Made by a program: the position numbers and the translations under genes. A DNA stretch of 64,000 nucleotides from Synechococcus sp. RedBA-s (GTDB lineage: Bacteria; Cyanobacteriota; Cyanobacteriia; PCC-6307; Cyanobiaceae): NCBI RefSeq assembly GCF_024345495.1, contig NZ_JAGQBF010000003.1:53401-117400 (forward strand), read 5' to 3'. Shown piece after piece: positions 36,585 through 44,733 of this stretch. Each line of letters opens with the position of its first letter. The first letter of the stretch is position 1. The notes beneath the pieces were generated by a model, which was not told where the DNA came from, searched no databases, and was given only the letters and a program-made list of their open reading frames with translations.

Positions 36585-37035
36585 TCGTCAGTCGGCACCC
36601 CTGCTCACCCCGGCGTTGGTAGGTGATCTGCCAGCCGCGCTGCCGTTGCAGCTGCCGCAGCAGCACCATGCCCCAGTGGGCCTCCCGCTCCAGTGGGTCG
36701 TAGTCGTGGCTGGCCTGTTCCCTGTCGAGGCGGCGCCAGGCTTCCTCCATGTCGTAGCCCGGGCCATGGTCGTCGATCTGGATGCGGAGTTCAACGCTTG
36801 AGCGTGAGAGATCGATGGCGACCGGTGGAGGCGGCGAGAGGTCGCGGTGGGCGTGGCGGACCGCGTTGCTGAAGCCCTCCATCAAGGCGGTCTGGCCTTC
36901 CACCCAGAGGCTGTCGTTGATCTGAGCCGAGCGCAGGCGCTCGAAACGCGCCAGAACCTCGCCAACACCATCGAGCTGGCTGGGGACCAGGAAGGACTCC
37001 CGATGGATGGGGCTGCCGCTCGCCATGGCGATCAC
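36523..37035 (-). CDS. RsbW-like anti-sigma/serine kinase (HATPase_c_2)
   Basis: The product of 170 residues is a stand-alone GHKL ATP-binding domain of the RsbW/SpoIIAB type. The N-box is LMEGFSNAVRHAHRD, the G1 box is IDDHGPGYDME, and HWGMVLLRQLQRQRGW stands in the G2 position. There is no phospho-accepting His, so it is not a two-component kinase. RsbW proteins phosphorylate a serine of a STAS antagonist. Here the start (GTG at 37035, alternative ATG at 37026) overlaps the stop of the STAS-sugar transferase gene, making that STAS domain the obvious partner. It ends the exopolysaccharide operon. Kinase activity and partner are inferred. Confidence 0.85.
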   Translation of the reverse strand: MIAMASGSPIHRESFLVPSQLDGVGEVLARFERLRSAQINDSLWVEGQTALMEGFSNAVRHAHRDLSPPPPVAIDLSRSSVELRIQIDDHGPGYDMEEAWRRLDREQASHDYDPLEREAHWGMVLLRQLQRQRGWQITYQRRGEQGCRLTISHRIDLLPSQAPLGADNAG

Positions 37036-38027
37036 ATCCCGCCAGCCTTACGACTGAACACCACAAGGATCGTTCTCAAGATCAGCTTCAGATCATGGAG
37101 CAGGCTCCAGTTCTGCTGATAACGAAGATCCAGGGCAATCACATCTTCGAAACGGCGAATCGAAGAACGACCGCTCACCTGCCATTCTCCACTGAGCCCT
37201 GGCTTGACATCGAAACGCTGCCAGTTCGGCACGTCGTAGAGCCCCACTTCATCCGGAGTGGAAGGGCGGGTGCCGATCAGGCTCATGTCACCGATGAACA
37301 CATTCCAGAACTGAGGCAGCTCATCGAGGCTGGTCTTGCGCAGGATGCGGCCCACCCGGGTGATGCGCGGATCGTTCTCGTTCTTGAAGAAGGCCCCATC
37401 CGCCTGGTTGGTCACGCTGCTCTTGAGGGCCTCGGCCTGCGCCACCATCGAGCGGAACTTCCAGATGCGGAAGCGACGCCCCATCCAGCCGCAACGAACC
37501 TGCGAGAACAGGATCGGACCCGGACTGTCGCAGCGAATGGCGATCGCAATCGGCAGGAAGAGCACAGCCGTGATGGTCAGTCCGACCAGGGCGCCAGAGA
37601 TGTCGATCAACCTCTTCGTGCGCGAGCGCACGGAGGGGTGGGTCTGAGGTGGTCGTCGATCCTCCCCGCGTCCGGGCGTGGCCACGACAGCGTCGGTGTG
37701 GTCGGTGATCGGTAGACGCGACTCGAGCCCCGTCATCGTTAGGGCCAGGCGAACCTGATGGTTCACGCTCCAGGCCTTCAGGGGGAGGGAGCGCGCCTGG
37801 GCCAGCTTGATGGCGCCCACCAGGGCACCGATGCCGCTGCTGTCGATCACCACGGTGTGACCGAAGTCCAGCACGACGGCCTTCAACTCCGGCGCCGAGA
37901 GCCAGCTGGGGAGGTCATCGCGCAGTTGGACGGCTTCGGCCACGGTGAGCCGGGGTGGCAGCTGGATCAGCAAGGTGCCGTGTCGCCGGCAGAGGCCGCA
38001 GGGATTGGGCTTGAATGGGGGTTCCAT
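37032..38027 (-). CDS. STAS domain fused to initiating sugar phosphotransferase (PGT)
   Basis: From the ATG at 38027 the product has 331 residues. Residues about 15-120 are a STAS (anti-sigma antagonist) domain, with VVLDFGHTVVIDSSGIGALVGAI carrying the Asp-Ser-Ser-Gly motif; Ser63 is the position phosphorylated in RsbV/SpoIIAA. Residues about 140-331 are a bacterial sugar transferase (PF02397). It has KRLIDISGALVGL, a membrane hairpin, WKFRSMVAQAE, the catalytic Asp-Glu in TSLDELPQFWNV, and GLSGEWQVSGR. Such enzymes load the first sugar-phosphate onto undecaprenyl phosphate in the inner membrane. A CxxC (CGLC) at the N-terminus is unusual. The fusion suggests enzyme activity is set by Ser phosphorylation. 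The frame is open upstream to 38198 but without domain features. Confidence 0.88.
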   Translation of the reverse strand: MEPPFKPNPCGLCRRHGTLLIQLPPRLTVAEAVQLRDDLPSWLSAPELKAVVLDFGHTVVIDSSGIGALVGAIKLAQARSLPLKAWSVNHQVRLALTMTGLESRLPITDHTDAVVATPGRGEDRRPPQTHPSVRSRTKRLIDISGALVGLTITAVLFLPIAIAIRCDSPGPILFSQVRCGWMGRRFRIWKFRSMVAQAEALKSSVTNQADGAFFKNENDPRITRVGRILRKTSLDELPQFWNVFIGDMSLIGTRPSTPDEVGLYDVPNWQRFDVKPGLSGEWQVSGRSSIRRFEDVIALDLRYQQNWSLLHDLKLILRTILVVFSRKAGGM

Positions 38028-38035
38028 GGACAACT

Positions 38036-38557
38036 TCAGGCGCCTCTGGCTCGAGCACGGGGGCCTTCGGCGGCGGCCAGCCGTGCGGCGAAACGTCGTT
38101 GCAGACTGGCCGAGAGCACCTGGGCGGAGTGTTCGGAGAGATCGCTGATCGAAGCGTGTCTGGGCTGCTCCAGGAAGCGCACCAGATCGCCGGGGCACCA
38201 GCCGATCGGCACCTCCATCTGGGCCAGGGCCATCGCCAATTCCACCTGGTGATCATCGACATGTTCCTGAAATCGCTGGGAGCGCGGCACCAGGATGTAG
38301 GGCGTGCTGAGCTGATCAAGCAACAGCACGGTCCCTTCCCCGCAGTGGGCAATCACCAGCCGCGAGCGCTCGATCAGCTCCCGGAATGCGTCCTCCTTGA
38401 GCATCCGATAGACCGTGGCCCCACTCGGCAGGGTCGTGCAGGTGCCGTACTGCACAACCACCTCCTCCTGAATCAGGTCTGCATCGAGCAGGATCTCGAT
38501 CCACTGCATCAGCCGGTTGAAGGGGTATTGCTCGGTGCCCACGGTGATGAAGATCAT
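38036..38557 (-). CDS. PssE-like glycosyltransferase subunit (Alg13 type)
   Basis: The ATG at 38557 starts IFITVGTEQYPFNRLMQWIE, the typical opening of the GT28 C-terminal/Alg13 family. LVIAHCGEGTVLLLDQLSTPYILVPRSQRFQEHVDDHQVELA is the UDP-sugar binding segment. The 173-residue product has no membrane anchor and should work with the PssD/Alg14-like protein encoded just upstream, overlapping by four bases. Together they act as a two-subunit transferase (glucuronosyl or other sugar) on the lipid-linked first sugar. The specific sugar cannot be told. Confidence 0.88.
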   Translation of the reverse strand: MIFITVGTEQYPFNRLMQWIEILLDADLIQEEVVVQYGTCTTLPSGATVYRMLKEDAFRELIERSRLVIAHCGEGTVLLLDQLSTPYILVPRSQRFQEHVDDHQVELAMALAQMEVPIGWCPGDLVRFLEQPRHASISDLSEHSAQVLSASLQRRFAARLAAAEGPRARARGA

Positions 38558-39051
38558 CGAAGGACTCCACCCAGGGTTGAATCCGCACGTTCCGCCGGCT
38601 CCAGCACCAGATCCGAGATCAGCTCCGCGCGGGGATAACGGCTCTGCAGCTGTGGCCAATGCACGTAGAGCACATGCAGAAAGGGCCTGACCAGGCGGGC
38701 CGAGAGGCTCAGGGTGTGGATCCTCGTGATCGATTCGATGAAGACCACCTGGCTGCCGAACAGGCGGCCCAGCAGGAGAAAGGGAACGGCTACCCCGGCC
38801 CCGGTGGAGAGGATCAGGGTGGGGCGTGTCCGGCGAAGGATCCCCAGTGCCAGCCCCAGATTCCTCAGCAGGTTGGGCAGATTGCGGTTGGTGGGGCTGA
38901 AGGCCCAGCGCACCACTTCCCCCTCCAGCTCCTGTTCCGTGGTGGCCGTCCGGAAGGTCACCCACACCCTGGGATGGTTCTCCCAGAAGGGTCTGAGTTG
39001 CTGCAGGGCCTTGAAATGCCCCCCTGAAGAGCACACCAGCAGAATGGTCAT
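38554..39051 (-). CDS. PssD-like glycosyltransferase subunit (Alg14 type)
   Basis: The ATG at 39051 gives TILLVCSSGGHFKALQQLRPFW, the Alg14/PssD opening. LILSTGAGVAVPFLLLGRLFGSQVVFIESITRI is the family core, and the C-terminal part has HVLYVHWPQLQSRYPRAEL. The 166-residue product is thought to anchor the PssE-like subunit to the membrane and bind the lipid acceptor. Both ends overlap neighbours by four bases, so translation is coupled within the operon. Confidence 0.88.
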   Translation of the reverse strand: MTILLVCSSGGHFKALQQLRPFWENHPRVWVTFRTATTEQELEGEVVRWAFSPTNRNLPNLLRNLGLALGILRRTRPTLILSTGAGVAVPFLLLGRLFGSQVVFIESITRIHTLSLSARLVRPFLHVLYVHWPQLQSRYPRAELISDLVLEPAERADSTLGGVLR

Positions 39052-40112
39052 GGAGCTGCTCCCCCGACACCTGATGCGCCGGATCCCGGTCGAGGGTCCT
39101 GTCGCATCCTTCGCTCCTGACTGGATCCCGTGAGCCTGATCATGCTGGATTCCATCCGGCGATACAGCCAATCGGGCAGCAGCCAGAGCAGATACGCGGC
39201 TCCCAGGCTGATCAGTGTGCGGCGGGGCTCCTCCAGCAGGATGCGTGGGTTGCTGGCGAGGGACTGGTGCATCAGCCTTACCGCCACAGCGGGTTGCCGT
39301 TGCCGGATCGCGCGCCGGGCGAGATAGCGCAGTTGATAGGCCCTGGCCCTGGGGGCCCAGCGGGCGATGAAGCCCGGATGACGGATGGCGGTCTTGGTGA
39401 GGACTCGCTCCCAGGCGGCGTACTGCTGCTTGAGGTTGGCGGAGAGGCCACCTGCATTGACCCTGTAGAGGGTCAGCGCTTCGGGCAGCCCCTCGAAACG
39501 CCAGTCGGTCTGCAGGGCGATCCGCAACCAGCACTCAATGTCCTCCGACTGGCGGAAGGAATCATCGAAGTAAAAGTCTTCGGGTTCTCCATAGAGGTTG
39601 GCCCGAAAATGGATGGCCTCCAGCACCTCCCGGCGGATCACCACCGCCGAACCATTGCCGATTGGATTCCGGCAGAAGATCAGCTCCGGCGTGATGTCGT
39701 TCAACTGGGGCATCTGATAGATCCCCAGTGGCGACCCGTCTTCATTGATGAAGCCGGAACGAGAAAAGCTCACCCCCACCTCTTGCCGGAGTCGGAAGTG
39801 ATCCACATGCCGCTCGATCTTCTCCGGCAGCCACAGGTCGTCGCTGTCAAGGAAGGCGCAGTACGTTCCCCTGGCCCGGCGGATTCCCGTGTTGCGGGCA
39901 CCGGCGAGTCCCCTGTTGGCCTGCTGCAGGATATGCAGCCTTGGATCTGTGAACTTCCGGCAGATGGCGGGCCCCGTGTCGGTGGAGCCATCGTCGACCA
40001 CCAGGATCTCCAGATGGGGATAGGTCTGGGCGATCACCGACTCGAGCGTGGCGGCCACGGTGGCCGCGCTGTTGTAGAGCGGAATGATCACCGAGACGAG
40101 CGGACCCGTCAT
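39048..40112 (-). CDS. family 2 glycosyltransferase
   Basis: The N-terminal GT-A domain is clear: VSVIIPLYNSAATVAATLESVIAQTY, VVDDGSTD and the metal-binding FLDSDDLWLPEKIERH. The C-terminal third is helical and basic (QLRYLARRAIRQRQPAVAVRLMHQSLASNP), probably a membrane-associating region. The ATG at 40112 overlaps the stop of the related upstream transferase by four bases. The 354-residue protein shares layout and several phrases with that neighbour, so the pair looks like a tandem duplication. Donor and acceptor sugars are unknown. Confidence 0.88.
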   Translation of the reverse strand: MTGPLVSVIIPLYNSAATVAATLESVIAQTYPHLEILVVDDGSTDTGPAICRKFTDPRLHILQQANRGLAGARNTGIRRARGTYCAFLDSDDLWLPEKIERHVDHFRLRQEVGVSFSRSGFINEDGSPLGIYQMPQLNDITPELIFCRNPIGNGSAVVIRREVLEAIHFRANLYGEPEDFYFDDSFRQSEDIECWLRIALQTDWRFEGLPEALTLYRVNAGGLSANLKQQYAAWERVLTKTAIRHPGFIARWAPRARAYQLRYLARRAIRQRQPAVAVRLMHQSLASNPRILLEEPRRTLISLGAAYLLWLLPDWLYRRMESSMIRLTGSSQERRMRQDPRPGSGASGVGGAAP

Positions 40113-41077
40113 GGCTGGCCCCTCCGGACACCGAAGGCAGACAGCACGCGGCTGATCCAGGCCCTCAGCACCACAGCCCCCCAGGTCAACCAGGTGCGCC
40201 GCGGCTGCTTCCAAAGCAGTGCTGGATCGGATCGCAGGGCCCGTGCCATGTAGTCGGATCCCTGGGCGGCCGCTGATCGCAGACGAAGACTACGGCGAGC
40301 CAGATAGCGCAACTGAAGCGCACGGGACTCATTCAGATGATTCTCCACCAGCTCCGGGGCATAGCGGCGCGCCTGGTCCACCATCTGCTCCCAGCCGGCC
40401 TCCATTCGAGCGAGTTGGGCCGAGAGACCACCGACACTGGTTCGGTACCCGGTGAGCACCTCGGGCACTCCAGCGATCTCCCAGTCCGTGCAGCAGCGCA
40501 CCCGCAGCAACCATTCCAGGTCTTCGCTGTAACTCATCGATTCCAGGAAGCCGCCCACCTCCTCCAGCACCTGGCGCCGCACGACCCAGTTGGAGGTTGT
40601 GGTGGTGGGATTCTCCGAGAGAAAGTCCTCGGCGCGAAGATTGCGCAGCTTCGAGCTCGACACCTGGCCCGTGGGCACACCCTCGGGGCTGAGCACCTCC
40701 ACACGGGCGAAGCTCACCCCCAGGCGGGGCTCGGCCCGGAGCTCTTGCAGGTGGCGCTCCAGCTTGGTGGGATGCCAGAGGTCATCGGCGTCGAGGAAGG
40801 CCACGATCGGGCCGCGGCTGCGGGCCACCCCAAGATTGCGAGCAGCTGACACCCCCCTGTTCGGGACGCAGATCACACCCAGCCGTCCGTCAGCGGCCTG
40901 CAGCCGGCGCACGCAGTCGGCGGTGCCGTCGCTGGAGCCGTCATCGACCACCAGCAGGTTCCAGTCGCTCCAGGTCTGGGCCTGGACCGAGGCAATCGTC
41001 GCCGGCAGTGACGTCTCGGCGTCGAAGGCTGGAATCACCACCGATACCGTGGGTCCTTCGTGAGCCTGGCTCTGCAT
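40109..41077 (-). CDS. family 2 glycosyltransferase (paralogue of its neighbour)
   Basis: GT-A fold motifs are VSVVIPAFDAETSLPATIASVQAQTW, VVDDGSSDGTAD and FLDADDLWHPTKLERH. The C-terminal helical part (LQLRYLARRSLRLRSAAAQGSDYMARALRSDP) closely follows the layout of the next gene product. The start codon shares one base with the stop of the flippase gene (TGATG). The product is 322 residues. It presumably adds one sugar of the exopolysaccharide repeat unit. Specificity cannot be told from sequence. Confidence 0.88.
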   Translation of the reverse strand: MQSQAHEGPTVSVVIPAFDAETSLPATIASVQAQTWSDWNLLVVDDGSSDGTADCVRRLQAADGRLGVICVPNRGVSAARNLGVARSRGPIVAFLDADDLWHPTKLERHLQELRAEPRLGVSFARVEVLSPEGVPTGQVSSSKLRNLRAEDFLSENPTTTTSNWVVRRQVLEEVGGFLESMSYSEDLEWLLRVRCCTDWEIAGVPEVLTGYRTSVGGLSAQLARMEAGWEQMVDQARRYAPELVENHLNESRALQLRYLARRSLRLRSAAAQGSDYMARALRSDPALLWKQPRRTWLTWGAVVLRAWISRVLSAFGVRRGQP

Positions 41078-42369
41078 CAGGCCAGCTCCCTGGCGGGGGA
41101 CTGCAGCAACCTCCTGGCCCAGAGCAGATACAGGGGCTGCAGGACCAGGTGGGTGACCATCACCGCCACGGCCACCCCGAGAATCCCCCAGCCGGTTCCC
41201 ACCAGAATCGCCAGGGCCAGCAGGACGGTGAAGATCAGGTTCCAGCGCAGATCCACCTGGGGAAGGCCCACGGCACGAAACAGCATCGAAGCGGCGTTGG
41301 CGAAGGGCCTCGAGAGGGCCGAGAGACAGATCAGGATCAGCACCGGCACCGCTCCCCGCTCCACCCACTGGGAGCCGAACACGATCGGCACATAGAGCGG
41401 CGCCAGGCTGGACTGGAGTGCCACCAGGGGGCCGATCACCACAGCGGTGGTGCGCAGGTTGCGGTTGAAACGCCGCTGCAGTTCTCCCGGGTCGGAGCGC
41501 ACGTCACAGAGGTCGGAGTACATCGAAACCCCCATCGCATTCACGGCACTCAGGCTCAGGCCCAGGCCCGCATTGAAGGCGAAGTAGTAGACACCCAGCG
41601 GGGCCAGGCCCAGGAAGCGACCGATCAGCAGATAATCGATGTTCTCACGCAGAGTGTTGAGCAATTCGACGCCGAGAATGCGGCTGCCGAAGCCAAGAAT
41701 CCGCCGCCAGTTCCTGATCGTGAAGGCCTGCACCGGCCTCCAGGCCTGGTATCTGTACATCATCAGCACCCAGATCGGTGCCACCAGCAGCTTGGGAAGA
41801 ACGATGGCCCACATACCCAGTCCCATCAGTGCCAGCCCGCCGGTGAGCAGGTTGTCGGTCACCACCTGGGCGAGGTTGGTGAGGCTGAACACGTTCAGGC
41901 GGTTTTCGCGCCGAATCAGGGCCGTCTGAACCATGGCCAAGGGGTAGATCAGATAGGTGCATCCGATCGCCATGATCGGCATGATCAGTTTGGGATTGCC
42001 AAAGAAGCGGGCCACGGCGAACGAGCCGATGGTTTGGATCAGGAACAGGCCCCCGCCAAGCAACCAGTTCAGCCAGTAGGCCGTGACGCAGAGCTCCTCC
42101 ACATCGGTGGCATCGGCCTGAACGAGCTTGTCGCCGATGCCGTTGCGGGTGAACACCCGGATGAATTCATGGGTGGTGAGGACGATGGCGGCCAGTCCGT
42201 AGTCCTCGGGGGTGAGCAGGCGGGCCAGGATGATCGTGGCCAGAAGCCGTGACATCCGAATCCCAAGCTCCGAGAGCCCCATCCAGCCCACGTTGCGCAA
42301 GAAGCGATCGCCGGCCACCTGTCCACGCAAGCCCTGCCAGCGGGTCTGGAGCGTGGCCAGCCAGCTCAT
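41077..42369 (-). CDS. Wzx-type polysaccharide flippase
   Basis: The 430-residue product has about 12 hydrophobic segments and the N-terminal phrases of the polysaccharide-transporter (PST/MVF) family: NVGWMGLSELGIRMSRLLATIILARLLTPEDYGLAAIV. FGSRILGVELLNTLRENIDYLLIGRFLGLAPLGVYYFAF is a strong family signature. Such proteins flip lipid-linked repeat units across the inner membrane for polymerisation by Wzy. Start and stop overlap neighbours. With the plus-strand Wzy-, Wzz- and Wza-like genes this completes a Wzx/Wzy-dependent pathway. Confidence 0.9.
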   Translation of the reverse strand: MSWLATLQTRWQGLRGQVAGDRFLRNVGWMGLSELGIRMSRLLATIILARLLTPEDYGLAAIVLTTHEFIRVFTRNGIGDKLVQADATDVEELCVTAYWLNWLLGGGLFLIQTIGSFAVARFFGNPKLIMPIMAIGCTYLIYPLAMVQTALIRRENRLNVFSLTNLAQVVTDNLLTGGLALMGLGMWAIVLPKLLVAPIWVLMMYRYQAWRPVQAFTIRNWRRILGFGSRILGVELLNTLRENIDYLLIGRFLGLAPLGVYYFAFNAGLGLSLSAVNAMGVSMYSDLCDVRSDPGELQRRFNRNLRTTAVVIGPLVALQSSLAPLYVPIVFGSQWVERGAVPVLILICLSALSRPFANAASMLFRAVGLPQVDLRWNLIFTVLLALAILVGTGWGILGVAVAVMVTHLVLQPLYLLWARRLLQSPARELA

Positions 42370-43352
42370 CGGAATTCCTCAAGCAGCGTTTCCCAGGCGC
42401 TGACGAAGTCGTGCCAGGCAGAGGCTGCGGTGGCGCGGCCATGCCGTGCCCAGGCCAGGCGCCGCTCGTCTCCGGCCGCCGCCATCGCCGCGATGGCTGC
42501 CGCCCAGGCCGAAGGCTCGTCGCTCTTCACCTCGAGTCCGCAGCCCAGGGCCTGCTCCTGGAGGCCATCCACCGCCCGCACCAGGATGGGACGGGCGGCT
42601 GCTCTGGCTTCCAGGCAGACGTTGCCCCATGGTTCCCAGCGGGACGGTATTGCCACAGCATCGGCCTGGCTGAGAAAGCCCGGCACATCGTCGACGCGGC
42701 CCACCAACTGGATGGCTGGATCGGAGCCGGCCTGCTTCTCCAGGCTGGAGCGCAGCGGCCCCTCTCCCCCCAGCCGTAACTGCACGCTGCCGGCCGGCAG
42801 CTGGCGCACGGCCTCGATCAGCAGATCGAATCCCTTCTGCTCGTTCAGGCGCCCGAAGGCCACCAGCCGCAGGGGCGTCGGGGCCGGAGCCGGCAGCGGC
42901 ACCGCCAGGAAGGGTTCCACGTCACGGCTGGAGCGGATCAGGCGCAGACGACTGTCTCCCACCAGCCGGGCCTCCCGCAACCATTGGCGCTGCCCCTCGG
43001 ACACCGCCACTACCCGGTCCATGGCCCGGTAGGTCAGGCGAAGCATGCTTCGGAACCGCTGCTTCGAGGGGACCTGGTGCTGCTCGAACCCTCGGCTGTA
43101 GTGGTGCTCGATCAGGACGCGCCGGGGCCCCGCCAGGGCGACCAGGTCCGCCAGACCGCGCCAGGAGCTCGCCCGATGCAGCACGATCAGGTGCGGGCGC
43201 CAGGACTGGATTCGTTGCCGGGCATCCGTGCGGCCGACACAGGCGAAGCTGACCCACTCACCCAGGCGCGACCGGGAGAGACTCTCGAGGGTGGCGGCGA
43301 TCCCGCCGCTCCAGCCCATGCTCTGGCCGGCGAGGACGTGAAGGACTCTCAC
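42366..43352 (-). CDS. family 4 (GT-B) glycosyltransferase
   Basis: The GTG start at 43352 gives VRVLHVLAGQSMGWSGGIA, a typical GT-B N-terminus with the acceptor-binding loop. The C-terminal half has the donor-binding signatures LRLVAFGRLNEQKGFDLLIEAV, then PSRWEPWGNVCLEARAAARPILV with the E-x7-E pattern. The 328-residue enzyme is cytoplasmic or membrane-peripheral and transfers one sugar during repeat-unit assembly. Four-base overlaps link it to both neighbours. Confidence 0.88.
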   Translation of the reverse strand: MRVLHVLAGQSMGWSGGIAATLESLSRSRLGEWVSFACVGRTDARQRIQSWRPHLIVLHRASSWRGLADLVALAGPRRVLIEHHYSRGFEQHQVPSKQRFRSMLRLTYRAMDRVVAVSEGQRQWLREARLVGDSRLRLIRSSRDVEPFLAVPLPAPAPTPLRLVAFGRLNEQKGFDLLIEAVRQLPAGSVQLRLGGEGPLRSSLEKQAGSDPAIQLVGRVDDVPGFLSQADAVAIPSRWEPWGNVCLEARAAARPILVRAVDGLQEQALGCGLEVKSDEPSAWAAAIAAMAAAGDERRLAWARHGRATAASAWHDFVSAWETLLEEFR

Positions 43353-44416
43353 CAGCGACCTTCCAGGACAGGATCCAGGCACTGCCGCAGGTCCTGACGC
43401 ACCTGTCGGCGGATCTCCCCATCGTTGAAGCGACGTTTCCCGGACGCGAGAATCGCCTCCAGCTGGGTGGATGGCTCGAAGCTTTCGAGCCCACAGCCGA
43501 TCACTCCCAGCCGCTCACTGAGGTCACGCCCCTTGTTCGAGTAGTGCAGGTTGAAGGGCACGCGTCCGGCGGCCAGGGCGAGTACGGCTGTGTGATAACG
43601 GACGGCCACGCTCAGGCTCGCCACCTTGAGGGCCCCCATCACCAGCTGCCAGCCGGCCAGACCCGAGCCCCCGTGAAATGGATTGAAGCTGGCCAGCCGC
43701 GGGACCCGCCGGGTCAGGGCCTCGGCCACCTCCAGGTCGTTGTCAGCCCCGTAGGCCCGGGACTGGATCAGGATCACGGGTTGCAGGCCCTGCCCGAGCA
43801 GGCTGTGGCTGAGGTCCACCAGTTGGTCCTGGAACTTGGCTGAGTTGTGGGCATACATCCTGTCGAAGCCCCGCACCGAGAGCAGGGCAGCCCGGGACGG
43901 TTCGATCCCGGCATCCCGCAGGAGACGGCTGGCTTCGGCTTCGGCACGGGGATGGAGGGTCAGGGCAAAGGCCGCGTCATAGGAAAGAATTGCCTTCACG
44001 CCGGCCTGGCACAGGCGTCGGTGACTTTCGGCATCGCGGACGCACACGCCAGCAAGGCGCTTCAGGCACAACACCAGAGCATGGAAGCTCAGCCCATGGC
44101 ACGATCTTGGGATGGACTGGCCGAACAGAACAGTGTGCTGTGGATCCCTGTTCAGCTCCCTGAGGTTCTGCAGAAAGGTGCGCGTGATCAGCCACTCTCT
44201 GCCGTTGTTGAAGATGTCGCCACCGACACTGATCAGGGCATCACAAGAGCCGAGTTCAGCCGGAAAGCTGACACCAGGGACCGGCAGTGGTTCCACGTCC
44301 TGAACCTTGGCCACCACCTCGGCGGGATCCACCAGGCTGGCCAGGGCACTGTAGATGGCTGCATCGCCGATGTTCAGGGTTGAGTAGGTGTTGATCAGCC
44401 CAATGCGGATAGCCAT
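43349..44416 (-). CDS. polysaccharide pyruvyl transferase family protein
   Basis: The ATG at 44416 gives IRIGLINTYSTLNIGDAAIYSALASL, the typical opening of PF04230. SVGGDIFNNGREWLI, GVCVRDAESHRRLCQAGV and SVAVRYHTAVLALAAGRVPFNLHYSNKG follow in family order. Members add pyruvyl ketals (CsaB, WcaK) or act as related sugar-modifying enzymes. A pyruvate ketal would give the polymer negative charge. It is the first gene of the minus-strand operon; seven extra codons upstream (to 44437) are possible. Confidence 0.85.
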   Translation of the reverse strand: MAIRIGLINTYSTLNIGDAAIYSALASLVDPAEVVAKVQDVEPLPVPGVSFPAELGSCDALISVGGDIFNNGREWLITRTFLQNLRELNRDPQHTVLFGQSIPRSCHGLSFHALVLCLKRLAGVCVRDAESHRRLCQAGVKAILSYDAAFALTLHPRAEAEASRLLRDAGIEPSRAALLSVRGFDRMYAHNSAKFQDQLVDLSHSLLGQGLQPVILIQSRAYGADNDLEVAEALTRRVPRLASFNPFHGGSGLAGWQLVMGALKVASLSVAVRYHTAVLALAAGRVPFNLHYSNKGRDLSERLGVIGCGLESFEPSTQLEAILASGKRRFNDGEIRRQVRQDLRQCLDPVLEGRW

Positions 44417-44733
44417 GATTAGAGCAGGATCAGGCAACCGTTGATTTGTTTCAGCAATCCAGCAGGCTGGAATTCACAATGTTCATGGACCAGTATAGAG
44501 TGGGAGTTGAAGGGGCCCACCAACATGTCAGAGTATTGTTGTTGCCATGCAATCTAGCATCGCGCCATCTCCTGGATGTATCCGTGGCACCTGTTCCTTC
44601 GCCGCTTTGCAAGGGTGTCTTGCGGGGCAGGTGGTGGACAGCGATGGCCTTGTGATCATGCTTAACATGGGTGTTGCCATTGGACCATGACGGTGCAGGA
44701 CCTGCATCATCCGAAGTGACAGATCACCTGCCG
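44417..44733. promoter_or_regulatory. divergent promoter region of the exopolysaccharide genes
   Basis: About 300 bases separate the minus-strand operon from the plus-strand export genes; no gene is seen. The stretch is AT-richer than its surroundings. A TATACT box is present on the minus strand (44492-44497), overlapping a TATAGA on the plus strand (44494-44499). A TTCACA lies 15 bases upstream of the latter. These are plausible -10/-35 elements for divergent transcription but match consensus only in part. No operator repeat is obvious. Confidence 0.4.

Noticed and set aside
38558..39070. long upstream extension of the PssE-like frame
   Set aside because: It is a shadow of the PssD-like gene; the family N-terminus begins at the ATG at 38557.
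39052..39534. long upstream extension of the PssD-like frame
   Set aside because: The residues before the ATG at 39051 are Pro/Arg/Gln-rich shadow of the glycosyltransferase gene and have no relation to Alg14-type proteins.
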